Under the pieces are notes generated by a model that was not told where the DNA came from, searched no databases, and worked only from the letters and a program-made list of their open reading frames with translations. 64,000 nucleotides of DNA from Halalkalibacter wakoensis JCM 9140 (GTDB taxonomy: Bacteria; Bacillota; Bacilli; Bacillales; Bacillaceae_D): positions 1 to 64,000 of the forward strand of contig NZ_BAUT01000016.1 in assembly GCF_000513095.1 (NCBI RefSeq), read 5' to 3'. Shown one piece after another: positions 44,723 to 53,031 of the stretch (position 1 is its first letter; the number at the start of each line of letters is the position of its first letter). A program made the translations under genes and the position numbers.

Positions 44723-46579
44723 TCATTCCCATTTAATCGATTCTTTTAAATCAATCCACCGCTGCAGTTGCTGCTCAACTTCCCTGTTTGACATCGGTTT
44801 ACTAAAGTAAAAACCTTGAAGAAAATGACACCCTTCATCCTTTAATACCTTTACTTGCTGGACATTTTCGACACCTTCAGCAACTAGGTCCATGTTCAAC
44901 GATTTGCCCATTTCAATAATGGCCTTAACAATAGCACGATCTTGGTTATCCATAACAATATCTTTTACAAACGAGCGGTCAATTTTGATTGTTTTAATAG
45001 GAAATTGCTTTAAATAGGATAAAGATGAATAACCTGTTCCAAAATCATCGATCGCAACCCGAATCCCCATTTCATTTAAAGTCGTTAAAATACAATGGGT
45101 TTCTTTTACATTATGAATGAGCATCCCTTCGGTTATTTCTAAATTCAAGAATTGGGGTTTTATTCCTGACTTTCGTATTGCTTTCTTCACTGCATTAATA
45201 ATAATCCCTGGTTTAAATTGGACAGGTGAAATATTAACAGAAACAGTTACAGGTGGTAACCCTTTTTTAACCCACTCCATTTGTTGCATACAAGCCTTTA
45301 TTAAAATGACTTCCCCTAAAGGAATGATCAAATCGGTATCCTCAAGTATCGGAATAAATTCAGCTGGCGAGACCACACCAAATTCTGGATGCTCCCATCG
45401 TAATAACGCCTCCACTCCTTCAATTTGTTTTGTCCGAACATTGACTTGCGGCTGATAATACAAGGCAAATTCATCTCGTTCAATCGCAGAACGCAAATCA
45501 TTTTCTAACACGATTTGTCTTGAATAATTGATGTGTTGCTGACTTTCTTGATAATAGACAGCTTGATTTAGCCCTTCTTTTTTTGCTTGTTTTAAAGCTA
45601 ATTCCGCTTTTTCAAGTAATGAATGAACGTTCAATCCATCAATCGGGTATTCAGAAATGCCAATACTAACCGTTAGTGGAAACTTATGATCATTGATATG
45701 CCAAGGTTTTTTAAAAATAGAAAAAATCCCTTCCACTTTCCTTTTTATATCAGCGGCTTCCTTGTACGTGCAAAATAAAACAAACTCATCAGAATCAATT
45801 CTACTTAAAATACCATTTTCTCCTATAAAATGATGTAGCTCTTGAGCGAGCTTTTTTAAGATCATGTCTCCTACTTGCTGACCAAATGAACCGTTTAACA
45901 TTGTAAACCGATCACAATCTATATAAAGAAAAGCAAATGACTCATTTACTGTCATTACTTGCTCAATGTGTCTGTTTATTTTCGAATACAAATAGTCTCT
46001 ATTTGGCAATCCCGTTAATCGGTCAAGCATTTTAGATTGTTGATCACGTCTATACTTCGTAATAATTAATCCAAAAGTCTTTGAAAAATAGGATAATCTT
46101 TCTAGCAAAGCTTTTGATAACTGATTACTAGTTTGCTGTGAAATACACAACACGCCAACCATTTCATCTTCTGAAACAACTGGAAGCAACCATATTGTAT
46201 TAATCTCTATATTCGTTCGCTTGTCCCTATTCTTTATTTTCTCTTCTACATCCTTTAGAACAACCAATTTTTTTGATTCAATGACTTCAAAGAGTAATCC
46301 TTTTTCTACTAATTTCATTGTAAATGTTACAGGTAGAGATGGACTAGCTCCAAGGTTTACTTTGCCACTTTCTGAATCAATCAAAACAATTGAACAAAAC
46401 GCCTCTAATAATTGGCTTTCTATCGTGCTACATAATTTTGCAAGAACACGCGTCATGGATGACCCTTTTGCTAGTGCTTTAAAAGCATCAAGCTCCTCTT
46501 TTAGTAATACAGCGCTTTCTTTGAGATCTTTACTGTCTTGTAACGGAGAAAGTGGGAATATCCGTTTATTCTCCTCCAT
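44723..46579 (-). CDS. GAF-GGDEF-EAL c-di-GMP protein with degenerate GGDEF
   Basis: 618 residues. A GAF domain (about 35-185) precedes a GGDEF domain (about 190-350) and an EAL domain (about 365-610). The cyclase active-site motif reads RIDSDEF in place of RxGGDEF; loss of both glycines normally abolishes synthesis. The EAL side keeps the full set: GVEALLRWEH, SVNISPVQF, LEITEGML, IDDFGTGYSS, IKIDRSF, AEGVEN and LQGFYFSKP. So I expect a phosphodiesterase, perhaps tuned by GTP binding to the dead GGDEF. It follows the STAS gene after 35 nt in the chemosensory operon, linking that pathway with c-di-GMP removal. Confidence 0.9.
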   Translation of the reverse strand: MEENKRIFPLSPLQDSKDLKESAVLLKEELDAFKALAKGSSMTRVLAKLCSTIESQLLEAFCSIVLIDSESGKVNLGASPSLPVTFTMKLVEKGLLFEVIESKKLVVLKDVEEKIKNRDKRTNIEINTIWLLPVVSEDEMVGVLCISQQTSNQLSKALLERLSYFSKTFGLIITKYRRDQQSKMLDRLTGLPNRDYLYSKINRHIEQVMTVNESFAFLYIDCDRFTMLNGSFGQQVGDMILKKLAQELHHFIGENGILSRIDSDEFVLFCTYKEAADIKRKVEGIFSIFKKPWHINDHKFPLTVSIGISEYPIDGLNVHSLLEKAELALKQAKKEGLNQAVYYQESQQHINYSRQIVLENDLRSAIERDEFALYYQPQVNVRTKQIEGVEALLRWEHPEFGVVSPAEFIPILEDTDLIIPLGEVILIKACMQQMEWVKKGLPPVTVSVNISPVQFKPGIIINAVKKAIRKSGIKPQFLNLEITEGMLIHNVKETHCILTTLNEMGIRVAIDDFGTGYSSLSYLKQFPIKTIKIDRSFVKDIVMDNQDRAIVKAIIEMGKSLNMDLVAEGVENVQQVKVLKDEGCHFLQGFYFSKPMSNREVEQQLQRWIDLKESIKWE

Positions 46580-46614
46580 ATGTTTTCTCCTTTACTCTTA
46601 GTAGGTTTTGAACT

Positions 46615-46956
46615 TCACAACACTTCTAAATAATACTCCTCCGCCTCTTCCACCGTTTGAAAAAGTTCCATAAATGTTGAAAATTTAACAATTTCAAAGA
46701 TTTCACTTATCGGAGGATTAACTCCTGCAATAACAAGCTCTTTATTGCTTTTCTTTGCATTCATCGCTGCATGAGCAATGATTCCTAGTGCTGCACTATT
46801 CAAATAAGAAACTTTTGTTAAATCTAAAATAAGGAATTTCTCTGCTTCGTCTAAAAAAACTTCCATGTTTTCTTTAAATTCATCTGCATTTTTAATTGTA
46901 ATTTCTTTATCAACCTGAAGAATACTTAATAAGTTTTTCTTAATTAATCGCATCAT
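46615..46956 (-). CDS. STAS-domain anti-sigma factor antagonist
   Basis: A 113-residue SpoIIAA/RsbV-like protein. The motif LDLTKVSYLNSAALGIIAHA carries Ser 54 at the position phosphorylated in SpoIIAA, although the usual DSSG reads NSAA. In partner switching the unphosphorylated form binds the anti-sigma kinase and frees the sigma factor. It is 3 nt downstream of the RsbW-like gene. A PP2C phosphatase that could activate it is encoded upstream at 56303. No sigma factor gene lies next to it, so the final target is unknown. ATG at 46956 (MM start; the second ATG is equally possible). Confidence 0.85.
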   Translation of the reverse strand: MMRLIKKNLLSILQVDKEITIKNADEFKENMEVFLDEAEKFLILDLTKVSYLNSAALGIIAHAAMNAKKSNKELVIAGVNPPISEIFEIVKFSTFMELFQTVEEAEEYYLEVL

Positions 46957-46959
46957 TTT

Positions 46960-47340
46960 TTAGTTTTTTTCCTTTCTCATATATAACGTTACATATTCAG
47001 ATTCTTGTTTTACTTCGACTCTATCTAATAAGTTCATTATCAATGTAAGCCCTCTTCCTCTTAACTCCTTATTCACGGCACTTTTTTCTACTAACGTGAA
47101 ATATCCTCCTTTTTGCTTTACAATCATCTCAAAAAAATCCTTTTGAATGTTCCATAGCAAATGAAAAGAAGCAATTTTTCTGCTTTGACAATATTCAAAG
47201 GCATTCATACATGCCTCTTCTGTTACCAATTGTAACTTTAATACTACATCATAAGAAAAACCAGCTTTCTCTGCTAATTTTTCTGTATATTTCATGGCAT
47301 CATAAATATCATCTTTGTTTACAATTTCTTTCTCTAACAT
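46960..47340 (-). CDS. RsbW/SpoIIAB-like anti-sigma factor (GHKL ATPase)
   Basis: A 126-residue HATPase of the serine kinase/anti-sigma type. The N box is present as TEEACMNAFEYCQ and the lid region as RGRGLTLIMNLLDRV. The G1 box, normally DxGxGF, reads VKQKGGYFT, lacking the conserved Asp that contacts the adenine; so ATP binding or kinase activity may be weakened and the protein could act mainly as a binding partner. It sits between cheB and the STAS gene in the same operon, an arrangement that ties a chemosensory array to partner switching. Confidence 0.82.
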   Translation of the reverse strand: MLEKEIVNKDDIYDAMKYTEKLAEKAGFSYDVVLKLQLVTEEACMNAFEYCQSRKIASFHLLWNIQKDFFEMIVKQKGGYFTLVEKSAVNKELRGRGLTLIMNLLDRVEVKQESEYVTLYMRKEKN

Positions 47341-47362
47341 GTTGTTTTCTCGCTTTCTTAAG

Positions 47363-48406
47363 TTAGTCTAGATAAAGAAAGTGCATAATCTCATCATACA
47401 TTTCAGGTAATGGAACTTGCTTGTCCACTAGCCCCGCTTCAAAAACTACTTTTGGCATTCCGTAGACGATACAAGTTTCTTCTGATTCTGCTAATAAAGT
47501 CCCCCCAAACTGCTTTACTTTTCTACCGCCCCTTAATCCGTCATCTCCCATCCCAGTTAAAATAACTGTGAGAAGTTGATTTTTGCTTAATTCAGCAACT
47601 GAGAGCAACGTAACATCAACAGATGGCTTATATAAAGTCTCAATTGGAGCAGATATTTTTAATTTCACTTGATAGTGATTCGAAGTGGTTTTTTGTATGG
47701 TCGTTTGTAGTCCAGCTGGAGCAATATAAATCGTTCCTGCTTCTAAAATATCATGGTGTTCTGCTTCTTTAACTTGTAAAGAGCACAGTCCATCAAACCT
47801 CTCGGCAAGTGGTTTCGTAAATCCAGGGGGCATATGTTGAATAACAACGATTGGAATCGAGAAATCACTAGGAAACCTAGTTAAAATAGACTGCAAAGCA
47901 GAAGGACCTCCCGTCGAGCTTCCAATGATCAGTAAATTCTTATTCATTTGTTCTTTTAATATCAAATCTTCTTTTAAGATTGTCGGCTTTGTCTTTACAG
48001 CTACTATTTTGGGTAGTTTAGCATTAGCTGCTGTAACTAAACGATTATGAACCTCTTCTAGTGCCTTTTCTGTAATGTCTTTGATTAATGTTTCCTTTAC
48101 TAGAAAGTCAACGGCCCCTAATTCAAAAGCTTCTAATGTAGAGTCAGCTCCATTGCTTAGCATGACGACTGGCACTGGACATTCTTCCATGATCTTTTCA
48201 AGAGCACTCAATCCATTTAATTCTGGCATTTCAATATCCAGTGTAACAATGGCTGGTTTAAGACGCTTTATTTTTTCTATGGCATCTATACCATTTCTTG
48301 CCTTACCTATTACAAATAAATAAGGGCTCATTTCAATCAAACCACTGATCGTTTTTCTCATAAAAGCAGAGTCATCTACGACAAGTACACCATATTGTTT
48401 CGTCAT
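47363..48406 (-). CDS. cheB: Chemotaxis response regulator/methylesterase CheB
   Basis: 347 residues. An N-terminal receiver domain (about 1-125) has VLVVDDSAFMRK, the phospho-acceptor Asp in VTLDIEMPELNG and the Lys in FLVKETL. The C-terminal methylesterase/glutamine deamidase (about 155-345) has the catalytic Ser in IGSSTGGPSALQ, His in VVIQHMPPGF and Asp in GMGDDGLRGG. It removes methyl groups from the receptor in response to CheA phosphorylation, giving adaptation. It is the only receiver-domain protein in the whole island. Overlap-free, 6 nt after cheR. Confidence 0.95.
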   Translation of the reverse strand: MTKQYGVLVVDDSAFMRKTISGLIEMSPYLFVIGKARNGIDAIEKIKRLKPAIVTLDIEMPELNGLSALEKIMEECPVPVVMLSNGADSTLEAFELGAVDFLVKETLIKDITEKALEEVHNRLVTAANAKLPKIVAVKTKPTILKEDLILKEQMNKNLLIIGSSTGGPSALQSILTRFPSDFSIPIVVIQHMPPGFTKPLAERFDGLCSLQVKEAEHHDILEAGTIYIAPAGLQTTIQKTTSNHYQVKLKISAPIETLYKPSVDVTLLSVAELSKNQLLTVILTGMGDDGLRGGRKVKQFGGTLLAESEETCIVYGMPKVVFEAGLVDKQVPLPEMYDEIMHFLYLD

Positions 48407-48412
48407 TATCTG

Positions 48413-49219
48413 CTACTCCTTCCGATAATAGAAAGTCCCGTTTGTACTTATCGTCTCAAATCCAATGCCCATGTTTGAAATCGTTTCAGCATGCCCTAAA
48501 AACAAGACACCACCCTTTTTTAACGAATGATAGAAAGAACTAGCTACTTTTTTTACAGTCTCAGTATTAAAATAGATCAAAACATTACGGCAAAAAATCA
48601 CATCGTACTCTTGCCTTCTTCCCATATTTGTCTCATCTAATAAATTCAAATATTGAAACTCAACCATATTCTTTACTTTAGGATTAAGTGCATATTTGTC
48701 AGGGTGCTCAGTGAAATATTGTTTCAACCAATGTTCAGGCATTCTTCGAAAAGACAAGGAATGTTTACTATACACACCTTGTTCGGCCGTATGCAGAACT
48801 CGTTTACTAATGTCTGTTCCAACAATTTGTACAGTTCGAGATAATTGGTGGGGGGAATCAAGTGTTGTCATAGCAAGAGAATATGGTTCTTCTCCTGTCG
48901 AACAAGCCGCACTCCATACCTTAATCGGTTGTTGGCTATCCTTTTCTTGTAAACTAGGTAAAACAATTTCCTGATAGACTGATAATTGCTTATCTTCTCT
49001 AAAAAAATAGGTTTCATTGACAGTTAAGATTTCAACTAGTACTTCCCATTCTGTCGGATGTTGCTCGATGTACTTTATATAATTATATAAAGATATATTA
49101 CCTAAGTCTTGCAATCTCTTTGTTACCTTTGATTGAAGAGATGGCAAGTTATCAAGGTAGTTTAATCCACAATAGTTATAGACGATTTGCCCTAACTGAT
49201 TTAGCGCATAGTGTTCCAT
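48413..49219 (-). CDS. cheR: Chemoreceptor methyltransferase CheR
   Basis: 268 residues. Transfers methyl groups from S-adenosylmethionine to receptor glutamates. The N-terminal helical domain (about 1-80) includes VEILTVNETYFFRE. The SAM-binding domain has IKVWSAACSTGEEPYSLAM, GTDISKRVL and YDVIFCRNVLIYFN. ATG at 49219 behind GGGAGAA. It follows a terminator-like hairpin placed after the receptor gene, so cheR and the genes below may be expressed at a lower level or from their own promoter. Confidence 0.95.
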   Translation of the reverse strand: MEHYALNQLGQIVYNYCGLNYLDNLPSLQSKVTKRLQDLGNISLYNYIKYIEQHPTEWEVLVEILTVNETYFFREDKQLSVYQEIVLPSLQEKDSQQPIKVWSAACSTGEEPYSLAMTTLDSPHQLSRTVQIVGTDISKRVLHTAEQGVYSKHSLSFRRMPEHWLKQYFTEHPDKYALNPKVKNMVEFQYLNLLDETNMGRRQEYDVIFCRNVLIYFNTETVKKVASSFYHSLKKGGVLFLGHAETISNMGIGFETISTNGTFYYRKE

Positions 49220-49239
49220 TCTAATTCTCCCTTTTGTTG

Positions 49240-49267
49240 AAAAAACCGTTGAGCGCCACTCAACGGT
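49240..49267 (-). terminator. Terminator/attenuator between receptor gene and cheR
   Basis: ACCGTTGAG (49245-49253) pairs with CTCAACGGT (49259-49267), followed on the minus strand by TTTTT. It splits the chemosensory operon, so cheR onward would need read-through or a separate promoter. Confidence 0.82.
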
Positions 49268-49278
49268 CTCCTCAAAAA

Positions 49279-52200
49279 TTACTTAACTGCTTGAATGAGC
49301 GAATGCAATTCTGTTTTCTTTTCTCTCATGTTTTTTGCAAAGGTTTGAACATTATCCATGTCGTTTCCACTTTTAGAAAATAATCCATTAACCTCTTTTA
49401 TCGTTCTCGTAATTTCTTTCACTTCATCCTCTTGTTCTTTCGTTGCTTGTAACACATCATCCGATTGTTCTTTCACATTTTCTATCATCTTTACAACTTT
49501 ATCACTATCACTCGTTAACCCTTTAGTAGCTTGGGATACATTGCTCATTTGAGTACCGATATTTGTTAAGCTTTTCACGACTTCCTCGACTCCAACTGCT
49601 TGTTCTTTCGTCGAATCCGTTACAAACTCAGCTTGATTCGTAATATTTTCAATGATGGAAACAATTGCACTTGATTCACTTGCTTGCTGTTCCATCGCTT
49701 GAGTAATTTGCAACATTTGCTCCTTCGTGTTTCTCACTTCAGAAGCAACTTCCTCAGCCCCACCTGCTTGCTCCACTGTTGCCTTTGTGACTAATTCGGC
49801 TTGGTCTGTTACATTCTGAATCGATTGAACGATGCTATCTGCTTGTTTTGCTTGTTCCGTTGTTGCTTGTGATACTTGCTTCACTTGCTCACGAGCTTCT
49901 GAAACCCCAGCAATGATCTCATCAACACTTGATGCTTGTTCAATAACAGCTGTTGTCACTTGACTTGCTTGATTGGTAACATTTTCAACCGCTTTGACAA
50001 CTTCTTGGGCTTGTCTAGCTTGTTCTTCTGTCGCAACTGTAATTTGCTTTACTTGTTCCCTTGCGTTGGCAACCCCACGAATAATTTCTTTCGTGCTTGC
50101 ACGCTGTTCATCAGTTGCTTGTTTCACTTGTTCTGCTTGACTCGTTACATTTTGCATCAATTTAACAATTAAACCGGCTTGTCTGGTCTGCTCTTGTGTT
50201 GCTGATGTTACCTGTACCACTTGCTCTCTTGCATTCACAACACTTTTAATAATCTCTTCCACTCCAGCTGCCTGCTCTTTCATAGCTTCCTTAACTTGAT
50301 TTGTTTGACTAACCATGCTTGTCACTTCAGTACTAATCGATTGACTTTGTTTTGCTTGTTCTTCAGCTGCACCAGAAATTTGTTTCACTTGTTCTCTTGC
50401 GTTTCTTACACCTGAAATGATTTCTTCAACTGCTAGTGTTTGTTCTTTCGTTGCAGTTGTAACAAGTTCAGCCTGATTCGTTACACCTTGAACTAACGAG
50501 ACCACACTCCGCCCCTGTTCTGCCTGCACTTCTGTTGCCGTTGTAATTTGCTTTACTTGTTCACGTGCATTAGTTACTCCTTGAATAATTTCATCTACAC
50601 CTGCAACCTGTTCTTTAACCGCTTGAGTCACTTGTTCGACTTGAACAGTCATACTGCTTACTGACTGCTCAATTTGTTGGGCTTGAATGGCCTGCTCTTG
50701 TGTTGCGTCTGTTATTTGCTTCACTTGATCTTTAGCATTGTTCGCACCTTTTATGATTTCTTCTACTCCAGCTGTTTGTTCAGTTGTCGCTTGCGTGACT
50801 TGTTTGGCCTGCTCCGTTACATTTTCTATCGATTTGACAATGTCTTGAGACTGCTTTGCTTGTTCAGAGGTCGCAGTTGTAATCTGAGAAACTTCATTTG
50901 TGATATTCTCTACACCGGAAACAATTTGATCAATTGCACCTCGTGCTCTTGTTGATAATTTATTTCCATGTTCTACTTTTTCTTCTCCAACCTCAATTGC
51001 TTTAATGGCATCTGTTGTTTCTCCTTGAATCCCTTTAATCAACCCTGCAATTTCCTTCGTCGCTGAAGCTGTTCTTTCTGCAAGCTTTCTAACCTCATCA
51101 GCGACGACACTAAATCCTTTACCATGTTCTCCTGCTCTAGCCGCTTCAATCGCTGCATTCAAGGCTAGTAAATTCGTTTGTTCTGCAATATCATCAATTA
51201 CTTCAATGATGCTTCCAATTTCATCAGAGCTCTTTCCTAGGCTTTGCATCACTTGTGAAGCTCTTTGCACAACTTCCCCAATCTCCTTCATCCCTTCAAC
51301 TGATTCATGTACGGCTTCACGACCATTTTGGGCATCTTGTGTCACTGAAATCGTCAATTGATTTACGTTTTCCGCATTCCCTGCTACTTGTTGAATCGAT
51401 GCGGCCATTTCTTGGATAGCATCATTTGTGTCTGTAGCTGATTGAGTTAAGCTAGCCGCATTAACCGACACCCCTCTAATCGATTTCCCCATTTGTTCAA
51501 TAGAGGCGGATACTTGTTCAACTGAGCTCGCTGTACTTTGTGCATTACCGGCTACTTGTTGTACCGATGCCGCCATTTCTTGAATAGAGGCGGATACTTC
51601 TATTGTTGATTGGTTTAGAGTGTCGGCATTTTGGGAAACACCTCGCACTTGGCTTCCCATTTCTTCAATGGCAGCTGATACTTCCTCTACCGAACTTGCT
51701 GTGCTTTTGGCATTTCCTGCTACTTGTTCAATAGAAGACGCCATTTCCTGAACAACCTCACTTGTGTTTTTAGCAGCATCTGTTAAATTTTCTGCATTGG
51801 CCGCTACTCTTTTAATGGAACTGCCCATTTGTTCAATCGAAGCTGAAATTTGTTCGACAGAGCTTGCTGTACTTCCAGCATTGCCAGCAACTTGCTGAAT
51901 TGAAGCTGCCAATTCTTCAACGGATGCACTTGTTGATTCAACCGATACAGACAACACTTCAGCATTTCCTGCTACTCCTTTCACTTGGCTACCCATCTCT
52001 TCTATAGCTGCTGATACTTCTTCTACCGATCCGGTAGTACTAGCTGCATTTTTAGCCACTTGTTCTACAGATGCGGCCATTTCTTGCATACCATCATTCG
52101 TCTGTTTCGCTGAGTCTGTTAGGCTTTCTGTATTTTTCCCAACTTGTTCAACCGAAACGGCCATTTCTTCAATTGCTGCTGATACTTCTTCCACTGAAGC

Positions 52201-53001
52201 AGATGTACTTTTGGCATTTCCTGCAACCTGTTCAATTGAAGCAGCCAACTCTTGAATCACTGCACTCGTATTTTGAGCTGATGACGTTAAACTTTCTGCA
52301 TTTTGTGAAATCCCTTTGATCGATACGGCCATTTCTTCTATTGAAGCTGAAATTTGTTCCACTGACGCGGCCGTTTTTTGTGAATTACCTGAAACTTGTT
52401 GAATCGATGTTGCTAACTCAGTAATAGCATCACTTGAACTTTTCGCTGATTCCGCCAAGCTTTCTGCATTTGTCGCGACTCCAACAATCGATTTACTCAT
52501 TTGTTCCATAGCGACGGTTATACCTTCAACTGAACTTGTGGTGCTCACTGCATTAGCAGATACTTGTTGAACGGATGCTGCAATTTCTTGGATCGAACTC
52601 GTTGCTTCTTTTGCAACTAACGTTAGTAATTCCGCTTTTCCCGATACCCCTTTAATTTGACTAGCCATTTCTTCCATAGCAGCACTTATTTCATCAATAG
52701 AATGTGCACTGCTTGTAACATTGCTATCTACCCCTTTAATTGAATCTAATATTCCATCCAATAAGAGAAATGATTTACTTGACGTTTCCCGTAAACTCTC
52801 TGTATTTTTGACAACACCTGAAATTGAATTTGATAAATTCGACATCATCGAACCCGTGTCATCTAATGAAGATGCTTGAACACTTTTCCCTTCAGAAATC
52901 TGTTTCATCGCTTCCGTTAATTGCATAATTTCCTGTTCTAATTCCATTGTCGTACGTAAAAATTGATCTGTTTGTAATTTTGGTTTAGTAAAAAATCCCA
53001 T
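49279..53001 (-). CDS. Giant soluble methyl-accepting chemoreceptor with 9+9 heptad repeats
   Basis: A 1240-residue chemoreceptor with no transmembrane segment, HAMP or recognisable ligand-binding domain; only about 44 residues precede the coiled coil. The conserved signalling tip (about 598-660, [20 protein letters not shown], then [14 protein letters not shown]) lies at the middle of the chain. Before it, residues 45-548 are nine consecutive 56-residue units (8 heptads each) of the type [37 protein letters not shown]. After it, residues 712-1215 are nine further 56-residue units of another type (EEQAKQ..VTNQA..[18 protein letters not shown]). The outermost unit on each side is the most degenerate. 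An antiparallel hairpin would thus be extended equally on both arms. Input may come through partner proteins. Confidence 0.92.
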   Translation of the reverse strand: MGFFTKPKLQTDQFLRTTMELEQEIMQLTEAMKQISEGKSVQASSLDDTGSMMSNLSNSISGVVKNTESLRETSSKSFLLLDGILDSIKGVDSNVTSSAHSIDEISAAMEEMASQIKGVSGKAELLTLVAKEATSSIQEIAASVQQVSANAVSTTSSVEGITVAMEQMSKSIVGVATNAESLAESAKSSSDAITELATSIQQVSGNSQKTAASVEQISASIEEMAVSIKGISQNAESLTSSAQNTSAVIQELAASIEQVAGNAKSTSASVEEVSAAIEEMAVSVEQVGKNTESLTDSAKQTNDGMQEMAASVEQVAKNAASTTGSVEEVSAAIEEMGSQVKGVAGNAEVLSVSVESTSASVEELAASIQQVAGNAGSTASSVEQISASIEQMGSSIKRVAANAENLTDAAKNTSEVVQEMASSIEQVAGNAKSTASSVEEVSAAIEEMGSQVRGVSQNADTLNQSTIEVSASIQEMAASVQQVAGNAQSTASSVEQVSASIEQMGKSIRGVSVNAASLTQSATDTNDAIQEMAASIQQVAGNAENVNQLTISVTQDAQNGREAVHESVEGMKEIGEVVQRASQVMQSLGKSSDEIGSIIEVIDDIAEQTNLLALNAAIEAARAGEHGKGFSVVADEVRKLAERTASATKEIAGLIKGIQGETTDAIKAIEVGEEKVEHGNKLSTRARGAIDQIVSGVENITNEVSQITTATSEQAKQSQDIVKSIENVTEQAKQVTQATTEQTAGVEEIIKGANNAKDQVKQITDATQEQAIQAQQIEQSVSSMTVQVEQVTQAVKEQVAGVDEIIQGVTNAREQVKQITTATEVQAEQGRSVVSLVQGVTNQAELVTTATKEQTLAVEEIISGVRNAREQVKQISGAAEEQAKQSQSISTEVTSMVSQTNQVKEAMKEQAAGVEEIIKSVVNAREQVVQVTSATQEQTRQAGLIVKLMQNVTSQAEQVKQATDEQRASTKEIIRGVANAREQVKQITVATEEQARQAQEVVKAVENVTNQASQVTTAVIEQASSVDEIIAGVSEAREQVKQVSQATTEQAKQADSIVQSIQNVTDQAELVTKATVEQAGGAEEVASEVRNTKEQMLQITQAMEQQASESSAIVSIIENITNQAEFVTDSTKEQAVGVEEVVKSLTNIGTQMSNVSQATKGLTSDSDKVVKMIENVKEQSDDVLQATKEQEDEVKEITRTIKEVNGLFSKSGNDMDNVQTFAKNMREKKTELHSLIQAVK

Positions 53002-53031
53002 GTATTCTTCCTCCGTTCAAATAAAAGGGTT

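Noticed and set aside
44595-44810. Plus-strand 71-codon frame between LuxR and GGDEF-EAL genes
   Set aside because: Spans the ends of two real minus-strand genes and lacks start signals.
49279-53001. 168-bp periodic DNA as tandem-duplication or assembly artefact, or CRISPR-like array
   Set aside because: The repeat units are diverged in DNA and in protein, two distinct unit types occur on either side of the tip, and the frame stays open throughout. This is a coding repeat.
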